A stretch of 64,000 nucleotides of DNA from Ceratopteris richardii (Eukaryota; Streptophyta; Polypodiopsida; Polypodiales; Pteridaceae), in the NCBI GenBank assembly GCA_020310875.1, contig CM035406.1, positions 228,357,512-228,421,511 on the forward strand, in the 5' to 3' direction. Shown here one piece after another: positions 42,102-55,017 of the stretch; within the stretch, counting starts at the first letter, position 1, and each line of letters begins with the position of its first letter. A program made the position numbers and the translations under genes. The notes under the pieces are model-generated. The model ran no database searches, was not told where the DNA came from, and saw only the letters and a list, made by a program, of their open reading frames with translations.

Positions 42102-45100
42102 ATGGGAGATTCTCGTCAAATAGAAAAATTGGATAGAGAAAACTATCTAGCATGGTCAATGAGGATGGAAGCTCATCTCATGAGCAAAGACCTGATAGGA
42201 TACATCATAGGTGAAGAAGAAAAACCATAATTCAGAGATCGGAGTGTTCCAACTAGGGATGAACTCTCAGATTTGAAGACTTGGATGAAGAAGGATGCTC
42301 AAGCAAGGAGCATTATCGACATGGGAGTCAATGACTACTTGCTACCTCATATTAGAGGTCTTGAATATGGAATGCTTTGGAAGAGCATTTCTAAAACACT
42401 ACAAAGTCAAGGAAGGCATCTTTGTGGGTAGAGTTTACCGCATTCAAGAAGAAGGCTTCTCAATCCATTTCTGATTATCTAACAAGAATAAAGGCATTGC
42501 AGATGCATTAGGAGTAGTTGATGAAGATATTTAAGAGGATAAATTTGTAAGGAAAATCCTCACAGGTTTGAGAGGAGATGAGAAATGGAAGCCATTCATT
42601 TTGTCTACTGAATTGTCACTAGATCATTTCACTCCTGATTTAACTTTTGAGCAGGATGTCAAAGGTGATGGTGATAAGAGCGCAGGACAAGCAATGTATT
42701 CAAAGGATAAGAAGAAGAATAGCAAACACAAGCAACAAGCAAAGGAAGATGAAGGTACAACTAGGTGAGCCAACTTCCAAAGAGGAAGAGGAGGTGGCAA
42801 AGGTAGAGGAAGAGGCAGAAGCAATAAAGATGGATCCAAAGCTTGCTGGATTTGTGGTAAGACAAATCACTTAGCTCATGATTGTAGGCATAATAATCAA
42901 AATATGGTGGATATAATCAAAACTTTAATTCAAGAGGAAGAGGTGGTAGAAACCAAAGAGGTAATTTCAGAGGTAGAGGTAGAGGTTACTTTGGAAGAAA
43001 AGCAGGTAGAGGATTCCAACATCAATCGTACAACAATACGTACTACAACTATGCGTCAGATCAGAAGGAGGATTCAACCTTGATTATGAATGCAACCTAT
43101 CAAAGGCAAAGTGAAGACCAAAGAGTCTTCTACATTGAATCATGGTGTAGCAATCACCTGAGTGCTAACATAGCTTTGACGACTGACTTGGAGAATAAGG
43201 TAACTAATCATGTAGTTCAAACATGTGACAATACAAAGCACAATGTGAAGTCAATTGGATCAGTGAAGGCCATGGATGGAAGTACTCTTTTGAGTAAGGT
43301 CTTGTATGTTCCTACAATTCCAAAGAACCTGATAAGTGTAGGGAAAATTGTTGAAAAAGGTTATGAAGTAAGGTTCACTAATGATGGAGTTTTTGTGGAA
43401 GAACCTAGCAATGGGTATAAACAAACTGTTTTAGGGAAGAAAGAAGGAAGACTCTTCACATTGAAGATTCAAGGTAATGTTTGTCATGCCTTGTTCACTT
43501 ATGGAGGGCATAAGATCTCTTAGTTAGAACTTTGACACAAAAGGCTTGGACATTTCTATGAAAGAGGTATTAAGGATATGGTTAACAATGGTTCAGTGCT
43601 TGGATTGCCTAATGCTGCAGGTCAACATATGACATACATATGTGAGGCATGTCAATTAGGTAAGGCTAATAAGCAATCATATTCTAAGCATGGTTTCATG
43701 TATTCAGAGAAGCTTGAGTTGGTACACAGATGTGTGGGGGCCATCAAAGGATTTCAGTATAAATGGTTCAAGGTATTATGTGATTTATGTTGATGATGCT
43801 ACCAAGTGGATCACTATATATGTGATCAAAGATAAATAAGAGGTATTCAATACATTCAAACACTATCATGTGTATGCAGAAATAATTATAGGTCAAAAGT
43901 TGAAAAGACTAAGGTCAGATGGAGGGGGAGAGTATTTCTCTAATGAGTTCAATGATTACTTGTGGAATGCAGGTATAAAGAGGGAAGTTACTTGCAAGTA
44001 CTCTCCTCAACAAAATGGTGTAGTAGAAAGGAGAAATAGAAATCTTGTTGAGTTTGCAAGATCAATGATGAAGGAGAAAAATTGTCCAAATTATTTTTGG
44101 GATGAGGTTGTAAATATAGCTACATATTTGGCTAATAGGTTACCATGTAAAGCTTTGCAGGGTATGACACCATATGAGGCATGGTGGGGTAATAGCCCTA
44201 CCTTAGATCATTGAAAAGTATTTGGATGTTTGGCTTATGCATATGTGCCATCTCCGTTGAGGCATAAATTGGAACGTAAAGCTGAAAAGTATGTGTTCAT
44301 TGGATATGATGATAAGCAGATGGGTTATAGGTTGTGGAGTCCATCCACAAAGCAATTCCTTGTATCAAAGGATGTTACATTTGATGAGCAAGGTACTTGA
44401 TATGTAGGTACAATAAATAATCATGCAGGTGATGAAGAAGTTGTGCATCAAAAGAAAGGTATATCAAAGGTTCAGATATTTGATGAAGAAGAGAAAAATG
44501 AAGTACAAGTTGAAGTTGAAGAAGTGCCAAGGTTTGATCCAGAATCTGATGGACCAAAAACTTCAAGAAGTGGAGAACTCAGAAGGTCATCAAGACACAA
44601 ATGGCAACATACAATGTATAGCTATGAAACTTCTTTTTTGACTACTAGGGATTATGCTTACATGATGAAAGCAAATGAAGACCCTTCTACATATGAAGAG
44701 GCAAAAGGAAATTGGGAGAAAGCTATGCAGGAAGAGTATGATGCATTGATGGAGAATGAGACTTGGGATTTGGTTCCTAAACCAAATAGTCAAAAGATCA
44801 TTGGATGTAAATGGGTCTACAAAACAAAGAGGTATGCAGATGGAACTGTGTCTAGGTATAAAGCTAGACTTGTTGTGAAATCAGACATATGGTATAGACT
44901 ATGATGAGACCTATAGTCCTGTGGCAAAGATGACAACCATCAGGACACTCATAGCCATTGCTGCATGTAAAGGTTGGAGATTATGTCAATTAGATGTGAA
45001 GATATATTTCAGATGATGTTTTCATGGAGCAACCACAAGGATTCAGAGATAAAAGCTATTCAGAATATGTATGCAAGCTCAAGAGAGCTTTGTATGGGTT

Positions 45101-46190
45101 GAAGCAGGCCCCAAGGGCATGGAACTATAGACTTGTAAAGTTCTTGAAGGAACTTGTTTTCCAAGTATCTAAAGCTGATTGTAGCTTGCTTGTCAAAGCA
45201 AGTGATGATGGGTTCATTTATATGTGCATATATGTTGATGATATAATCCTTACAGGTACATATGAAAAGGGCATGCAAAGCCTTAAGAAGCAAATGGAGA
45301 AAGAGTTCAAGATTAATGACTTGGGAGACTTGTCATATTTCTTGGGCATGGAGATCTCATATACTCAACATGGAGTGTATGTGACTCAAGAAAGGTATTT
45401 GAAGACCTTGTTGATCAAGTTTAAAATGGAAGATTGTAGGGTAGCACCTACTCCAATGGAAGTGAATCACAAATTGAGCAGATATGGAGGAGAAGAATTC
45501 AAGGACATGAAGCTATATCAAAGTCTGGTTGGTAGTCTAATCTATGCTACATTAACTAGGCCTGACTTGTCATATGCAATTGGAGGGTTTTCTCAATTCA
45601 TGCATTGTCCTAGGAAAGAACATTGGATTGTAGGACAAAGAGTATTGAGATACGTTAAGGGTACACTCAAGGAAGGTTTGTATACATCAGATACAAACAT
45701 CGAGATATATAGTGATAGAGATTTGGCAGGTAATCCTGATGATAGAAGATCAACTTATGGATACTTGTGTTATGTGGGAGATAAGCTAATCTCATGGTGC
45801 TCTAAGAAGCAACACACAATTGCTTTATCATCTATAGAAGCAGAGAATAAAGGTATGGTTGAAGCTACAAGGGAGGTCATATGGTTGAAAACTCTCATGA
45901 AGAGTTTTGACATCATTCAAAGTACACCCACTATTCATGGAGATAACATGAGTTCATTGTATCTAGCTGCTAACCATGTTTTCCATGCTAGGACTAAACA
46001 CATTGAGATTCAGTATCACTTCTTATGAGAGAAGGTGATTGATAAGGAGATTGAAGTAATACATACTTCAACAAAAGATCAGATTGCAGATATGCTAACC
46101 AAAAGCTTGGATGGACCAAAGCTACAAAGATTTAAAGACATGGCAAGAATAAATAAGATAGAGAAAACCTCAATTGATGATTGAGGGGGA
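42102..46190 (+). pseudogene. Copia gag-pol of element G (frameshifted)
   Basis: A related copy of E. Gag starts at 42102 (MGDSRQIEKLDRENYLAWSM), with the CCHC knuckle CWICGKTNHLAHDC at about 42845. The protease site reads YIESWCSNH, so Asp and Gly of DSG are both lost. The pre-integrase region (CEACQLGKANKQ) and integrase (LRSDGGGEY, NGVVERRNRN) follow with frame changes. RT has YKARLVVKS before a break, LYGLKQAPRAWNYR and YVDDIILTG. RNase H ends at about 46190 with DMLTKSLDG. A TGA replaces the conserved Trp of the LxLWHKRLGH motif near 43534. Frame changes occur around 42450, 43800, 44215 and 44900. It is non-functional. Confidence 0.93.
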
Positions 46191-46192
46191 GC

Positions 46193-47214
46193 TCTTGGTG
46201 CATGTGAACCACCAATTGATGTTTTGGATGAAGGGTTGAAGTCAAAGATTGAAGGAAAGATTAGTTTATGAAGCTTGAAGATAGTGCATGTTCAGAAAAT
46301 GAAGACTTGTATACATATGTACATTAAACTATAGTTAGCTCACTTATACCTTTGTTTTAGTCATGAGCTTGTACAGATATGCCTATATATACAAGTAAAA
46401 AGTTGGGGGAAATATGAGAGAGCATGTGAAGAGAAAAATTAGAAGTTGTAAGAGTCATTAGACACTTTAGAAGTGTAGGAGATCTCTCTCATCATTCAGA
46501 TGTAAAAATTTTCAGAGGTGAAGAAATATTGCACCCGATCTTTTGCTGAGTACTCCTTCTATGTTTAATATTTTGTGAAATGCTTTTGTACAAGTCTAAT
46601 TCTACACTTTATTGACCTGTGTACAAGTTTTCAAATCCTAATTGTGATCAAGTTGAGAGAATTGAGAGTAGGAACATTTACATGTGTAAATGTGAAGAAG
46701 TGAAGTTAGAGTAGGTGCAAAATTTGATGCCAATGTTTTGGTCAGTTCTCCTTCCACAGTGTAAATTTTTGAGCAAGCAAGCACTCATTCTTTAAGTTGG
46801 AAGGTAAGCTACCTATGGCTAATAGCATTTGAATAAATGGCTTGTAGTTGGGAGAACTATGTGTTAAAAGTTATAGGTGTCAAAGTCGACTATAGAGAAG
46901 TACAGTTTTAGACATAGTTGGATTGTTTAGATCTTTTCTCAAGATCTACTTAGTCTTTTGAGTTGATTTCAATTGGAGAAGGTGCCGAAACATCCTTGTG
47001 CAAATTTTTATAAAAAACTTTACACATTTGATCAGTCGATGAGTGAGTATGTGCAATAGACTTTCTGAGTAGTGACTCTCTTCAGACTTAGTTCAAGATT
47101 TTGATAATTGAGTAATGATCCTCCAAATTGGTAAAGGTTTTGAGTTGTTCTTGATATAGAGGTGCTCTAACATCAAGGATAGCTTGTTCTTTTGGAGATT
47201 AACACTCTCCATCA
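46193..47214 (+). mobile_element. 3' LTR of copia element G
   Basis: 1022 bp, clearly more diverged from its partner (many visible differences) than the LTR pair of E, so G is older. A polypurine tract ATTGAGGGGGAGC precedes it. Confidence 0.9.
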
Positions 47215-47984
47215 ACATACACATGTATGCATATACACTCATTCATACAAAATTCATGCATTTTTCCCACAATAATGTGTATTTGTGTATATGTGAATAT
47301 GTCTATATGTGTAAATGTGTATATTTGAATATGTGTGTATGTGTAAATATGTATATGTGAATGTTTATGTATGTAAAAAATCAGATTAGTAATATAAATT
47401 ACCATTATTTGTAGATTCCGATCAATCAGATGGAACGCCACCACCGTCTCCTAATCGTGCAAGGACTATATACTATAAGTATATCAAACTTTTAATTTTA
47501 GATATATTTGATAGATACATAACTGATATATTTTTTTGTTTCTTGTTATAATCAGATTCTGCTCAATCAGAGGGCACTCCACCATCTCCTACCCATGCAA
47601 CGACTTCACATGTATCCTCCGATAGGAATTATGATGAATTTTACTATCAAGAGCATATTATATGTTGGTGTAACTCTTGCTATGGCATGTGTCAAAGACC
47701 ACGATTGGAATGTATTGAACATGAGGCAGAGTATGGTACTTTTGAGCATGCACCATCACCTGGTCAATGTGATAATCCTTGGGTATGTATTTTTTCTATA
47801 AATTAATGTCATTATTTTATTTAAAAACCATATACAAAATCATATTACTGTTGATATACAAGAATACTTTCTTGATGATGACGATGACGATAATTTATCT
47901 CATAATGTTAATATACCTTGTACACGTCATGGACTTATTGTTCATCAATTATAAGTAGCAGTTTTTAGAAATCCTCTACCTCCT
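47215..47984 (+). pseudogene. CACTA transposase upstream exons (degenerate)
   Basis: Plus-strand segments near 47410-47480 and 47555-47785 read as exons with AT-rich introns between (donor GTATGT at about 47783). The second holds IICWCNSCYGM and EHEAEYGTFEHAPSPGQC, a Cys/Glu-rich region upstream of the transposase core in this orientation. A third, with an EYFLDDDDDDN stretch, is at about 47860. Assignment rests on position before the TNP2-like exon at 49427. Confidence 0.4.
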
Positions 47985-48150
47985 GATTTTGAAGGATGGA
48001 AAAATAATTTTAAAGGATGGACGGAAAGAAAGCATCCATTCAATGCAGGTTTTTATTCTTACTTTAGCTAAGGTAAGAACAAGAGCTTGCATTGAATGGA
48101 CACTTTTTGTCTGCCCATCCTTTAAAACTATTCATGCATCCTTCAAAATC
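47985..48150. repeat. Foldback repeat 1 (truncated hairpin)
   Basis: The arms 47985-48067 and 48071-48150 are imperfect reverse complements around a CTTACTTTAGCTAAGGTAAG-type centre. The outer right flank (48187-48235) matches the right flank of foldback 2, but its left partner is missing. A MITE-like structure. Confidence 0.75.
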
Positions 48151-48354
48151 TTCAAGATAAATTTGGTCCTCCTATTTTCCAAATGACCTAATACCTCCAT
48201 AGCTAACTGATATTTTATATTTGTAAACAAAAATGTAAGCCTTAGTTAGCAAGGAAGGTAATAGATTGACTATAAAATGGGAGACAACCAAACAATTCAG
48301 TGGTTTAGATATCTATATGAAAGTCTACAAACCACAATAAACAAAAAGAAAATT

Positions 48355-48460
48355 AGAAATGAAATCAAATATACACAGCTACACATGCATACATACACAT
48401 ACATACACATACATACATACACATATATATACACATAAACATACATACATACATGTTATG
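48355..48460. repeat. ACATAC microsatellite
   Basis: Runs of ACATACACATAC between the two foldback copies. Confidence 0.85.
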
Positions 48461-48616
48461 AGATTAAAGTCAAATTATACATATCTGTATCAAATGAAGA
48501 TATTTTGTCCATCTAACCTTTGGAATTGTTCGCCCAACCCTTAGAATCTTCCTCACATATCTGCTTCTTCTATTCTAGTCAACCTAATACCTGCGCTGCT
48601 AAATCTTTTATGAACT

Positions 48617-48942
48617 TTGCATACAAATATTAAGTATGAGTTAGCTATGGAGGTATTAAGTCCTTTGAAAAATAGGAGAAGTAAATTTACCTCAAAGAAT
48701 TTGAAGGATGGAAGAATAATTTTAAAGGATGGGCGGACACAGAGTGTTCATTCAGTGTAGCTTTTTGTTTTTACCTTAGCTACGGTAAGAACAAGAAATT
48801 GTATTGAATGAACACTTCATGTCCACCCATACTTTAGAATAATTCATCCATTTTCCAAAATCTTTGAGAGAAACTTTCTTGTCTTATTTTCAAACAACCT
48901 AGTACCTCCATAGTTAGCTGATACTTAATCCTTGTAAACAAA
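48617..48942. repeat. Foldback repeat 2 (hairpin, arms about 165 bp)
   Basis: The arms 48617-48780 and 48785-48942 pair over nearly their whole length, including TTAGCTATGGAGGTA on the left and TACCTCCATAGTTAGCT on the right. The copy and its right flank duplicate 47985-48450 at a distance of about 710 bp. Confidence 0.8.
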
Positions 48943-49039
48943 TATGTAAGTCTTAGTTAGCAAGGAAGGTAATAGATTGACTATAAAATGGGAGACAGCC
49001 AAACGATTCACTGCTCTAGATATGAAAGTCTGCAAACCA

Positions 49040-49426
49040 CAATATACAAAAAAAAATCAAATATACACAACTACACATGCATATATACATATACATACAT
49101 ACATACACATTCATACATACATACACACATACACATACATACATACATACATACATACATACTTACATACACATATATACACACATACACATACATATAT
49201 GCATACACACACATACGTATATATACATACATCTACACCTATAAAACACATATACACACATACATAGATATACACATACACATACACATACATATATGCA
49301 TGCACATGCATATACACATCCACATACTCCCACATAAGCATACACATATATAAAATTATATGCATATATATATATGTATATTTATTTATTTATTTTTATT
49401 ATGTCTTTTTTTGATGAACTTACAGG
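49040..49426. repeat. ACATAC/ATATAC microsatellite in CACTA intron
   Basis: A long interrupted microsatellite ending in an AT-rich stretch before the acceptor ACTTACAG at about 49426. The repetitive ORFs on both strands are not genes. Confidence 0.9.
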
Positions 49427-49734
49427 TTATTATCTGAAAAGTTTTTACCAAGTCAGAATATTCTTCCTACCTCACATGATGAAATGAAGACGATAATCAA
49501 CAATCTTGGTATAGATTATCAATTTATACATGCATGTCCTAACGATTGTATTTTATATAGAGGTGAATATGCAGGCTCTTTGACATGTCCCAAATGTCAA
49601 TGTAAAATCCCAAAAAAGGTATTGAGACATTTTCCATTCGCTCCACAGATTAGACATATGTTTGAAAGCCCCGAATTATCAAAGCTTTTGACATGGGGAC
49701 ATGATCATAAAAGTACTAATGAAATAACCAGAAA
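49427..49734 (+). pseudogene. CACTA transposase exon (TNP2/Transposase_21-like), 3' part lost
   Basis: After a splice acceptor the frame encodes FLPSQNILPTSHDEM, then LGIDYQFIHACPNDCILYRG, CPKCQ and KVLRHFPFAPQIRHMF. The ACPNDCILY block with the following CPKC pair and the LRHFP segment are hallmarks of En/Spm TNP2-type transposases. The exon is open to 49734, where LTR H begins, so the DDE catalytic core downstream is absent from the window. Only the N-terminal Zn-binding part remains. Confidence 0.85.
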
Positions 49735-49969
49735 TGTTGATATGTTTAGGTAGTGATGTGTGTGAACTCTCTAGGACCATCGGGGCACTTTTTTCCCTCT
49801 TTAGGAGGTTTTTTTCCCTCGACTTGTATATACGCCTATTGCCCTAATGGGCTACTTATCTTTGTACATTCTCTAGTAATACATTCAGTATTGTGTGTTG
49901 AGCTCCAAGCTTCTTCTTCTTCTTCTTCCTTGTGCTATTCGCAACTTCCGCAAACGTCTAACTCCAATA
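49735..49969 (+). mobile_element. 5' LTR of copia element H
   Basis: 235 bp from TGTTGATATG to CTCCAATA, the same family as the LTRs of F. A degenerate iMet primer site TGGTATTAGAGC starts at 49972. No 3' LTR is present. Confidence 0.85.
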
Positions 49970-50287
49970 ATTGGTATTAGAGCAGGTCGCAGCTTCATCT
50001 AGGGCATCGTCTACACCTCTCCGGTTGCAATCTCAGATTCGCATGAAATTTGATGAGCATACTCGGCCTCAAAATGCATCTATCGTAGCGCTTGTGCTAG
50101 CTATTTTGTCTTTTTGTACCAAAGGTTTATACTTGTTTCGGTTCGCCAGTATAAGCGTCTCAAAGTTTGCTATATGTTTAGCAGAACTCTTCTGGGCAGT
50201 TCCGTTCAACTTTTTGAGATACAGTCAAGTTTTTGCATCAAGGTATTTTAGTCACTGGCCATTGCTGAAAGCAGTGATGTATTTCAC

Positions 50288-51020
50288 ATGTTGACTGTTG
50301 AGGATAAGTTGGATGGTACCAACTACCTGTTGTGGGCTTATATGATGCGACATTTATTGGTTGCAAAAGGACTGTGGAACATTGTGCAGGGTGTTGAAAA
50401 GCATCCTATCACACCTACAACTGTTACAACTGTAGGTACTGAAGTTGATGCAAAAGGTGTCGAAGATGATGATATTCTGCATATTCCTATTCATGTTGCA
50501 GTTTATGTTGCACCTAGGATAGAGCAAATTTGTTGGGATGGTAGAGATGCCCAGGCACATGGATTGATAGCTTTGTCTGTCAAACATGCCATTATTCCCC
50601 GCATTCACTCTTGCAGAATAGCTAAGGATGCTTGGGATACACTAACCACATTGTACCAAGCTAGGAATGAGGCTCGTGTTGCTTACCTCTGAAAATAGTT
50701 GGAGAGTGAGCACATGAATGAAGGTGATTATATGGACATTCTTCTAACAAAGATCAAAGACTTAAAGGAACTGTTGATTTTTGCTGATGAGGTTATACCA
50801 GATAGCTCACTTGTGCTGACCATTCTAAATGGTCTTCCTTATTCATATCAGAGTTTCGCTTCTACTCTTTGGTTGATGATGAAAGGCAATCCAAATGCTT
50901 TGTCATTTGAGGAGTTAGTCTCTGTTCTGTTGCAAGAAGATCAGTCCAGGCAGAATAGGTCCATTATGCGTGTTGCAGATCAAGCTTTCCTGGCTAGGAT
51001 AAGAGGAGTTGTTGGTGCAT
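50288..51020 (+). pseudogene. Gag of copia element H
   Basis: Starts near the MLTVEDKLDGTNYLLWAYMM segment and continues through a capsid-like region (KDAWDTLTTLYQARNEARV) with a TGA at 50690, then a new open stretch 50699-51020 (NGLPYSYQSF, LSFEELVSVLLQEDQSR). It ends where the inverted block begins. The zinc knuckle that should follow is on the opposite strand (51021-51449). Confidence 0.85.
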
Positions 51021-51449
51021 GTAACAATATTCCCTATAGCGGCAGGCTCGAGTGAAGAGAAGAAACTACGCTACAAAGTAATATGTTTGGTCGCCCCACT
51101 GTCAAAGTACCAAACATCTGAGTCTACTGCCGACATGCACTGCTCATGAGAAGGTGGGTCAAAACTGCAAATAGTAGTAAATGACCATTCTTCTTGCTGC
51201 ACAAGATTAGGAAACTCTGTTTTTGGTGTAGAGGCGTCTACAACAACCATTCCAGCCTCTTTCTTCTTTGCCTCTTTAGCAGCCAATTTTGGATACTTCT
51301 TTATGATATCATCATTTCCTTTACAATACCTGCAAAACAGTTTCTGCTTTTTTGATTTCTTTTCATCTTTGTCTTCCCTCTTCGTTTGTGTAGAATTAGC
51401 ATCTTTCTGCTTACTAGTTGAAGAGCTCCATTTTCCTTTGCCCTTCATT
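51021..51449 (-). pseudogene. Inverted block of element H: gag C-terminus and protease start
   Basis: The minus strand encodes KGKGKWSSSTSKQKD, a degenerate CCHC knuckle (CRYCKGNDDIIKKY, with His and last Cys changed), then WYFDSGATKHITL and SSLEPAAIGN. These belong between the plus-strand gag (ends 51020) and the plus-strand protease remainder (from 51450, TTADGSSFTLSDALFVPG). Flipping the block would restore collinearity, so about 430 bp is inverted in place. A longer minus-strand ORF to 51544 is partly chance antisense. Confidence 0.85.
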
Positions 51450-52545
51450 TTGACTACTGCTGATGGTAGTTCTTTCACTTTGTCAGATGCTTTGTTTGTG
51501 CCAGGGATCAAGAAAAATCCGTTATCAGTTTCTGCATTAGCCAAGATCGGCTTGGTTGTGAAATTTGTTGATGATAGATGTACAATTCATGATCTGTCAA
51601 ATGGCGATGTGATTATTGCTTCTGGCATTTTATGTCGTGGGTTGTATAAGCTCATAGACTATGAAATATTTGTAAATGATTTGGCATGTGCAGTACATGA
51701 TTCTCAGGCTATGTCAGATGCAAAGCTTTGGCAAGCACGGTTTGGTCATCTGAATTTTGCTAGTTTGCTATGCCTACAGAAATCTAAAATGGTGTCCACT
51801 TTGTCCAAACTTGAGGCACCCGAAAAACATGTTTGTGAAGGTTGTATTTTGGGCAAAATGCAGCATTATTCCTTTCAAAAAGATGGTTCAGTTCGGGCTA
51901 CTCAGAAATTGTAGCTTGAACATAGTGATGTCTGTGGTCCTATGGAGACACCTTCTTTTGGAAATTATCTTTACTTTGTGACTTTCATCGATGATTTTTA
52001 TAGGCATGCATGGGTATATCCATTGAAGGCAAAGTCTGAAGTGTTCATGTGCTTCAAATAGTTTTTGGTTTTGGCTAAAAATCTATCAGCATGTAAAATG
52101 GGCACCCTCCATTCTGATCGAGGGAGGGAACATATGTCTTCTAATTTTAATGCATTTCTAGATGAATTTGGGATAAAACACCAGTGTACAATGTCATATA
52201 CACCTCAACAGAATGGAGTTACTTAACAAAAGAACAAGTCACTCATGGAGATGGTGAGGTGTATGGTCAAGAGTTAAGCTTTACCACATAGTTTCTTGCT
52301 TGAGGTTGTCATATGTGCAACATATGTACTTAACAGGTGTCCCACTAAAGCATTGTGCTCTATCACTCCATATGAGGCTTGGCATGATTGCAAGCCATCT
52401 GTTGCTCATTCGTGTGTTTTTGGTTGTTTGGCATATGCATTAGTGTGTGAACAACATTGTAGAAAATTGGATGATAAAGCAGTAAAATGTATTTTTCTTG
52501 GGTACAGTTCTAAAAGTAAAGACTACCATCTATATCATCCATAGA
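51450..52545 (+). pseudogene. Protease end and integrase of copia element H
   Basis: Protease end DALFVPGIKKNPLSVSALAK, then the pre-integrase region (KLWQARFGHLNFASL, CEGCILGKMQ) and integrase with [29 protein letters not shown] and CPTKALCSITPYEAW. TAG occurs at 51912 where Gln is expected (KLxLEHSDVC) and at about 52060. The catalytic triad is changed near TPQQNGVTxQKN, where Glu is replaced by a stop. It is non-functional. Confidence 0.85.
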
Positions 52546-53795
52546 ATAAATGCATTCTCGTTAGTGGTGATGTAATTTTTGTGGAAGATGCTATTCAACT
52601 ATTGCTTTCATGTATTAAGGAGACATCTGTTAGCTCCAAAGACATGTATGATACTTTGCTGCCTCTTTTTACAGGTGGACAGTCTAGTGCTGATCCTAAT
52701 GAGGCAACTTCTCAACCTTTGCAGGTTTCATGTGATGATGCAGATCATCCCATTTCTGATGCAGATTTACATGATGCACTTGTTGATGAGAGAGTTGACA
52801 TTGAGGAGGCAAAAACTATGCCAAAATGGCTGGTGCAGACTTTGCATGACAACAAATTAGATGCACCTCTATCATATCATACTCAATGAGGCTCTCATAG
52901 TGCCTCTTTTGCATCAGATTGCTATGCTATGGTTGCATCTAGTCTCTGTGATGAGAATGATCCTGTTTCATTTGACGAAGCACAAAATTTAGGAGATTGG
53001 ATGGCTGCTATGCAATCTGAATATGATGCTATAATGAAGAACATTACTTGGTCTTTATGTGACTTGCCTCTTGGCAAGAATACCATTGGTAGTAAGTGGG
53101 TTTACAGGCTAAAGCATAAGTGTGATGGAACAATTGACAAGTATAAGGCTAGGCTTGTTGCAAAGGGTTATGCACAAGAAAGAGGCATTGATTTTGATGA
53201 GACCTTTGCACCTACATGCCGTATGACTATTGTTCGGAGCATCTGTGCACTTGCATCCCATCATGGTTGGAATGTACATCAATTGGACATTAAAACTGCA
53301 TTTCTGAATGATGACCTACATGAAGAAGTGTATGTTTTTCAGCCCCGTGGCTTTGTGCAGAAAGGGCATGAAAACTAGGTGTGCAGGTTAAAGAAGGCAT
53401 TATATGGTTTAAAGCAAGCACCACGTGCTTGGTATGAGAAGATACATACCTATCTGATTGCACATGGTTTTGAGAACAATCCAACTGAAAGCACCTTATA
53501 TGTTAAGCGTGCTAATGATGTGCTTCGGATCATTGTTGTCTATGTTGAGGACATGCTGCTCACTAGTCCTATTGAGAAGCATATTGCTGGTTTTAAGGTT
53601 GATTTGCATGCCTCATTTGAGATGTCTGATTTGGGGCATTTGCATCACTAATTTGGCATTCAATTTATGCAAGTTGATGGTGGAATGGCTTTGTGTCAAA
53701 AGAAATATATTGACACATTATTGCAGTGTTTTGTCCTTGAAGAGTGTAAGCCTATTGCCACTCCTATGGAGACAGGTTTACGATTGAGTCTTCAT
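52546..53795 (+). pseudogene. RT of copia element H, cut by element I
   Basis: Linker 52581-52889, then RT with WVYRLKHKCDGTIDKYKARL, LDIKTAFLNDDLHEE, a TAG at 53376 replacing Gln in HENxVCRLKKALYG, LKQAPRAWYEK and YVEDMLLTS (YVDD with Asp changed to Glu). It stops at 53795, followed by the LTR of element I. RNase H and the 3' LTR are not found downstream. Confidence 0.9.
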
Positions 53796-54980
53796 TGTTG
53801 ATGTCGATGCGGCAAAAACTTGTAAACTAAGCTGCGGAATATTGCCACATCAGAACAAGAACTAAGCTAAAGTGATGTTAGAACACCTCTATAATCATCA
53901 ATAGCTTAGCAGACTTCTTGAAACTGAAAACTTCACAACTATGTTTAGTGAAATTCAAAAATTCACTTTAGAGAAAACTTTGCCTTTCCTTCAGGCTTCA
54001 ATTGATCTGATTTACTTCAATCTTTACAATTCTTTGTTAGCTTACTGTTAGATATACTTTCTGTCACTTAGACGTGTCAAAATTGTGGTTTAGAACTCAC
54101 CAGAATATCATCGGAACTTCATCGGACTATTACCTGAATGTCACCGTAATTTTATCGTAATTGTATCGAAATGTTACCGAAATCAATTGCAATTTAGTTT
54201 GTAGTTACTTCAAATGATTATAATTGAAGTAAGGAAGTAATACCTGAGCTTCCTTCAGTGAATGAACTTTATCTGAAGTTTGAGAAAAAACTTCACCAGT
54301 TCTGGATGTCTTTACGGTTAGACACTGTACCATGTGTACATGTCCCGTTTTACAAAACTCTTTTGATCAGTTTGTAGTTGAGACTCCTAGCTTCAAGATG
54401 AGCTATCATTTATGAAAACATTTACACTCTACTGGGAGATCTAACTTACAGAAGTACCATAAAACTTGTACTGAGAAAATTTTAACTGTTAACTAACTTT
54501 CACAGTAACATGAAATCACTTAGATTTCTTCACACAAGGAGAACATGCTCAGATCTTTCCACATAGTTATGTGTTTTCTATTAGAGAAGATGTATACAGA
54601 ATGGCATGGCCTGACTTCGGTCATAGCCATGGAAAACTCTCCTATGCTGAGTAGTTCTTCCTTACCATCTCTCTTACAGATGAATACTTGACAGTTCAGG
54701 TTCTATTATTCATCTCTACATGCGCACACTTGCATCTACTACACATACATCTACTATTTCTTGTCTCTCTACTAAGCACTCTCTCAACTCTCGTATATAC
54801 ATTTTTGTTCCGAGATTCATAATTCTGGAAGTTTCTGTGAACTATATTACAGTCATGATTTTGTCCCTTCACTAAGGCTTTGATTTTTCTGAATGCTTTG
54901 TTCCTGCTTCTCTTCATCTTTCTTTATCCTTCATTACATCTTCAGGTCTTTATGTCTAATTAGTGAGTGAATCTTCAATA
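53796..54980 (-). mobile_element. 3' LTR of copia element I
   Basis: 1185 bp with TATTG...CAACA ends on the minus strand, a TATA-like ATGTATATACG at about 54793-54803, and a polypurine tract (GATTGAGGGGGAGC, 54981-54994) next to it. It begins where H homology stops. Confidence 0.8.
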
Positions 54981-55017
54981 GCTCCCCCTCAATCACTAAT
55001 TAGCTTCCTCTGATCTT

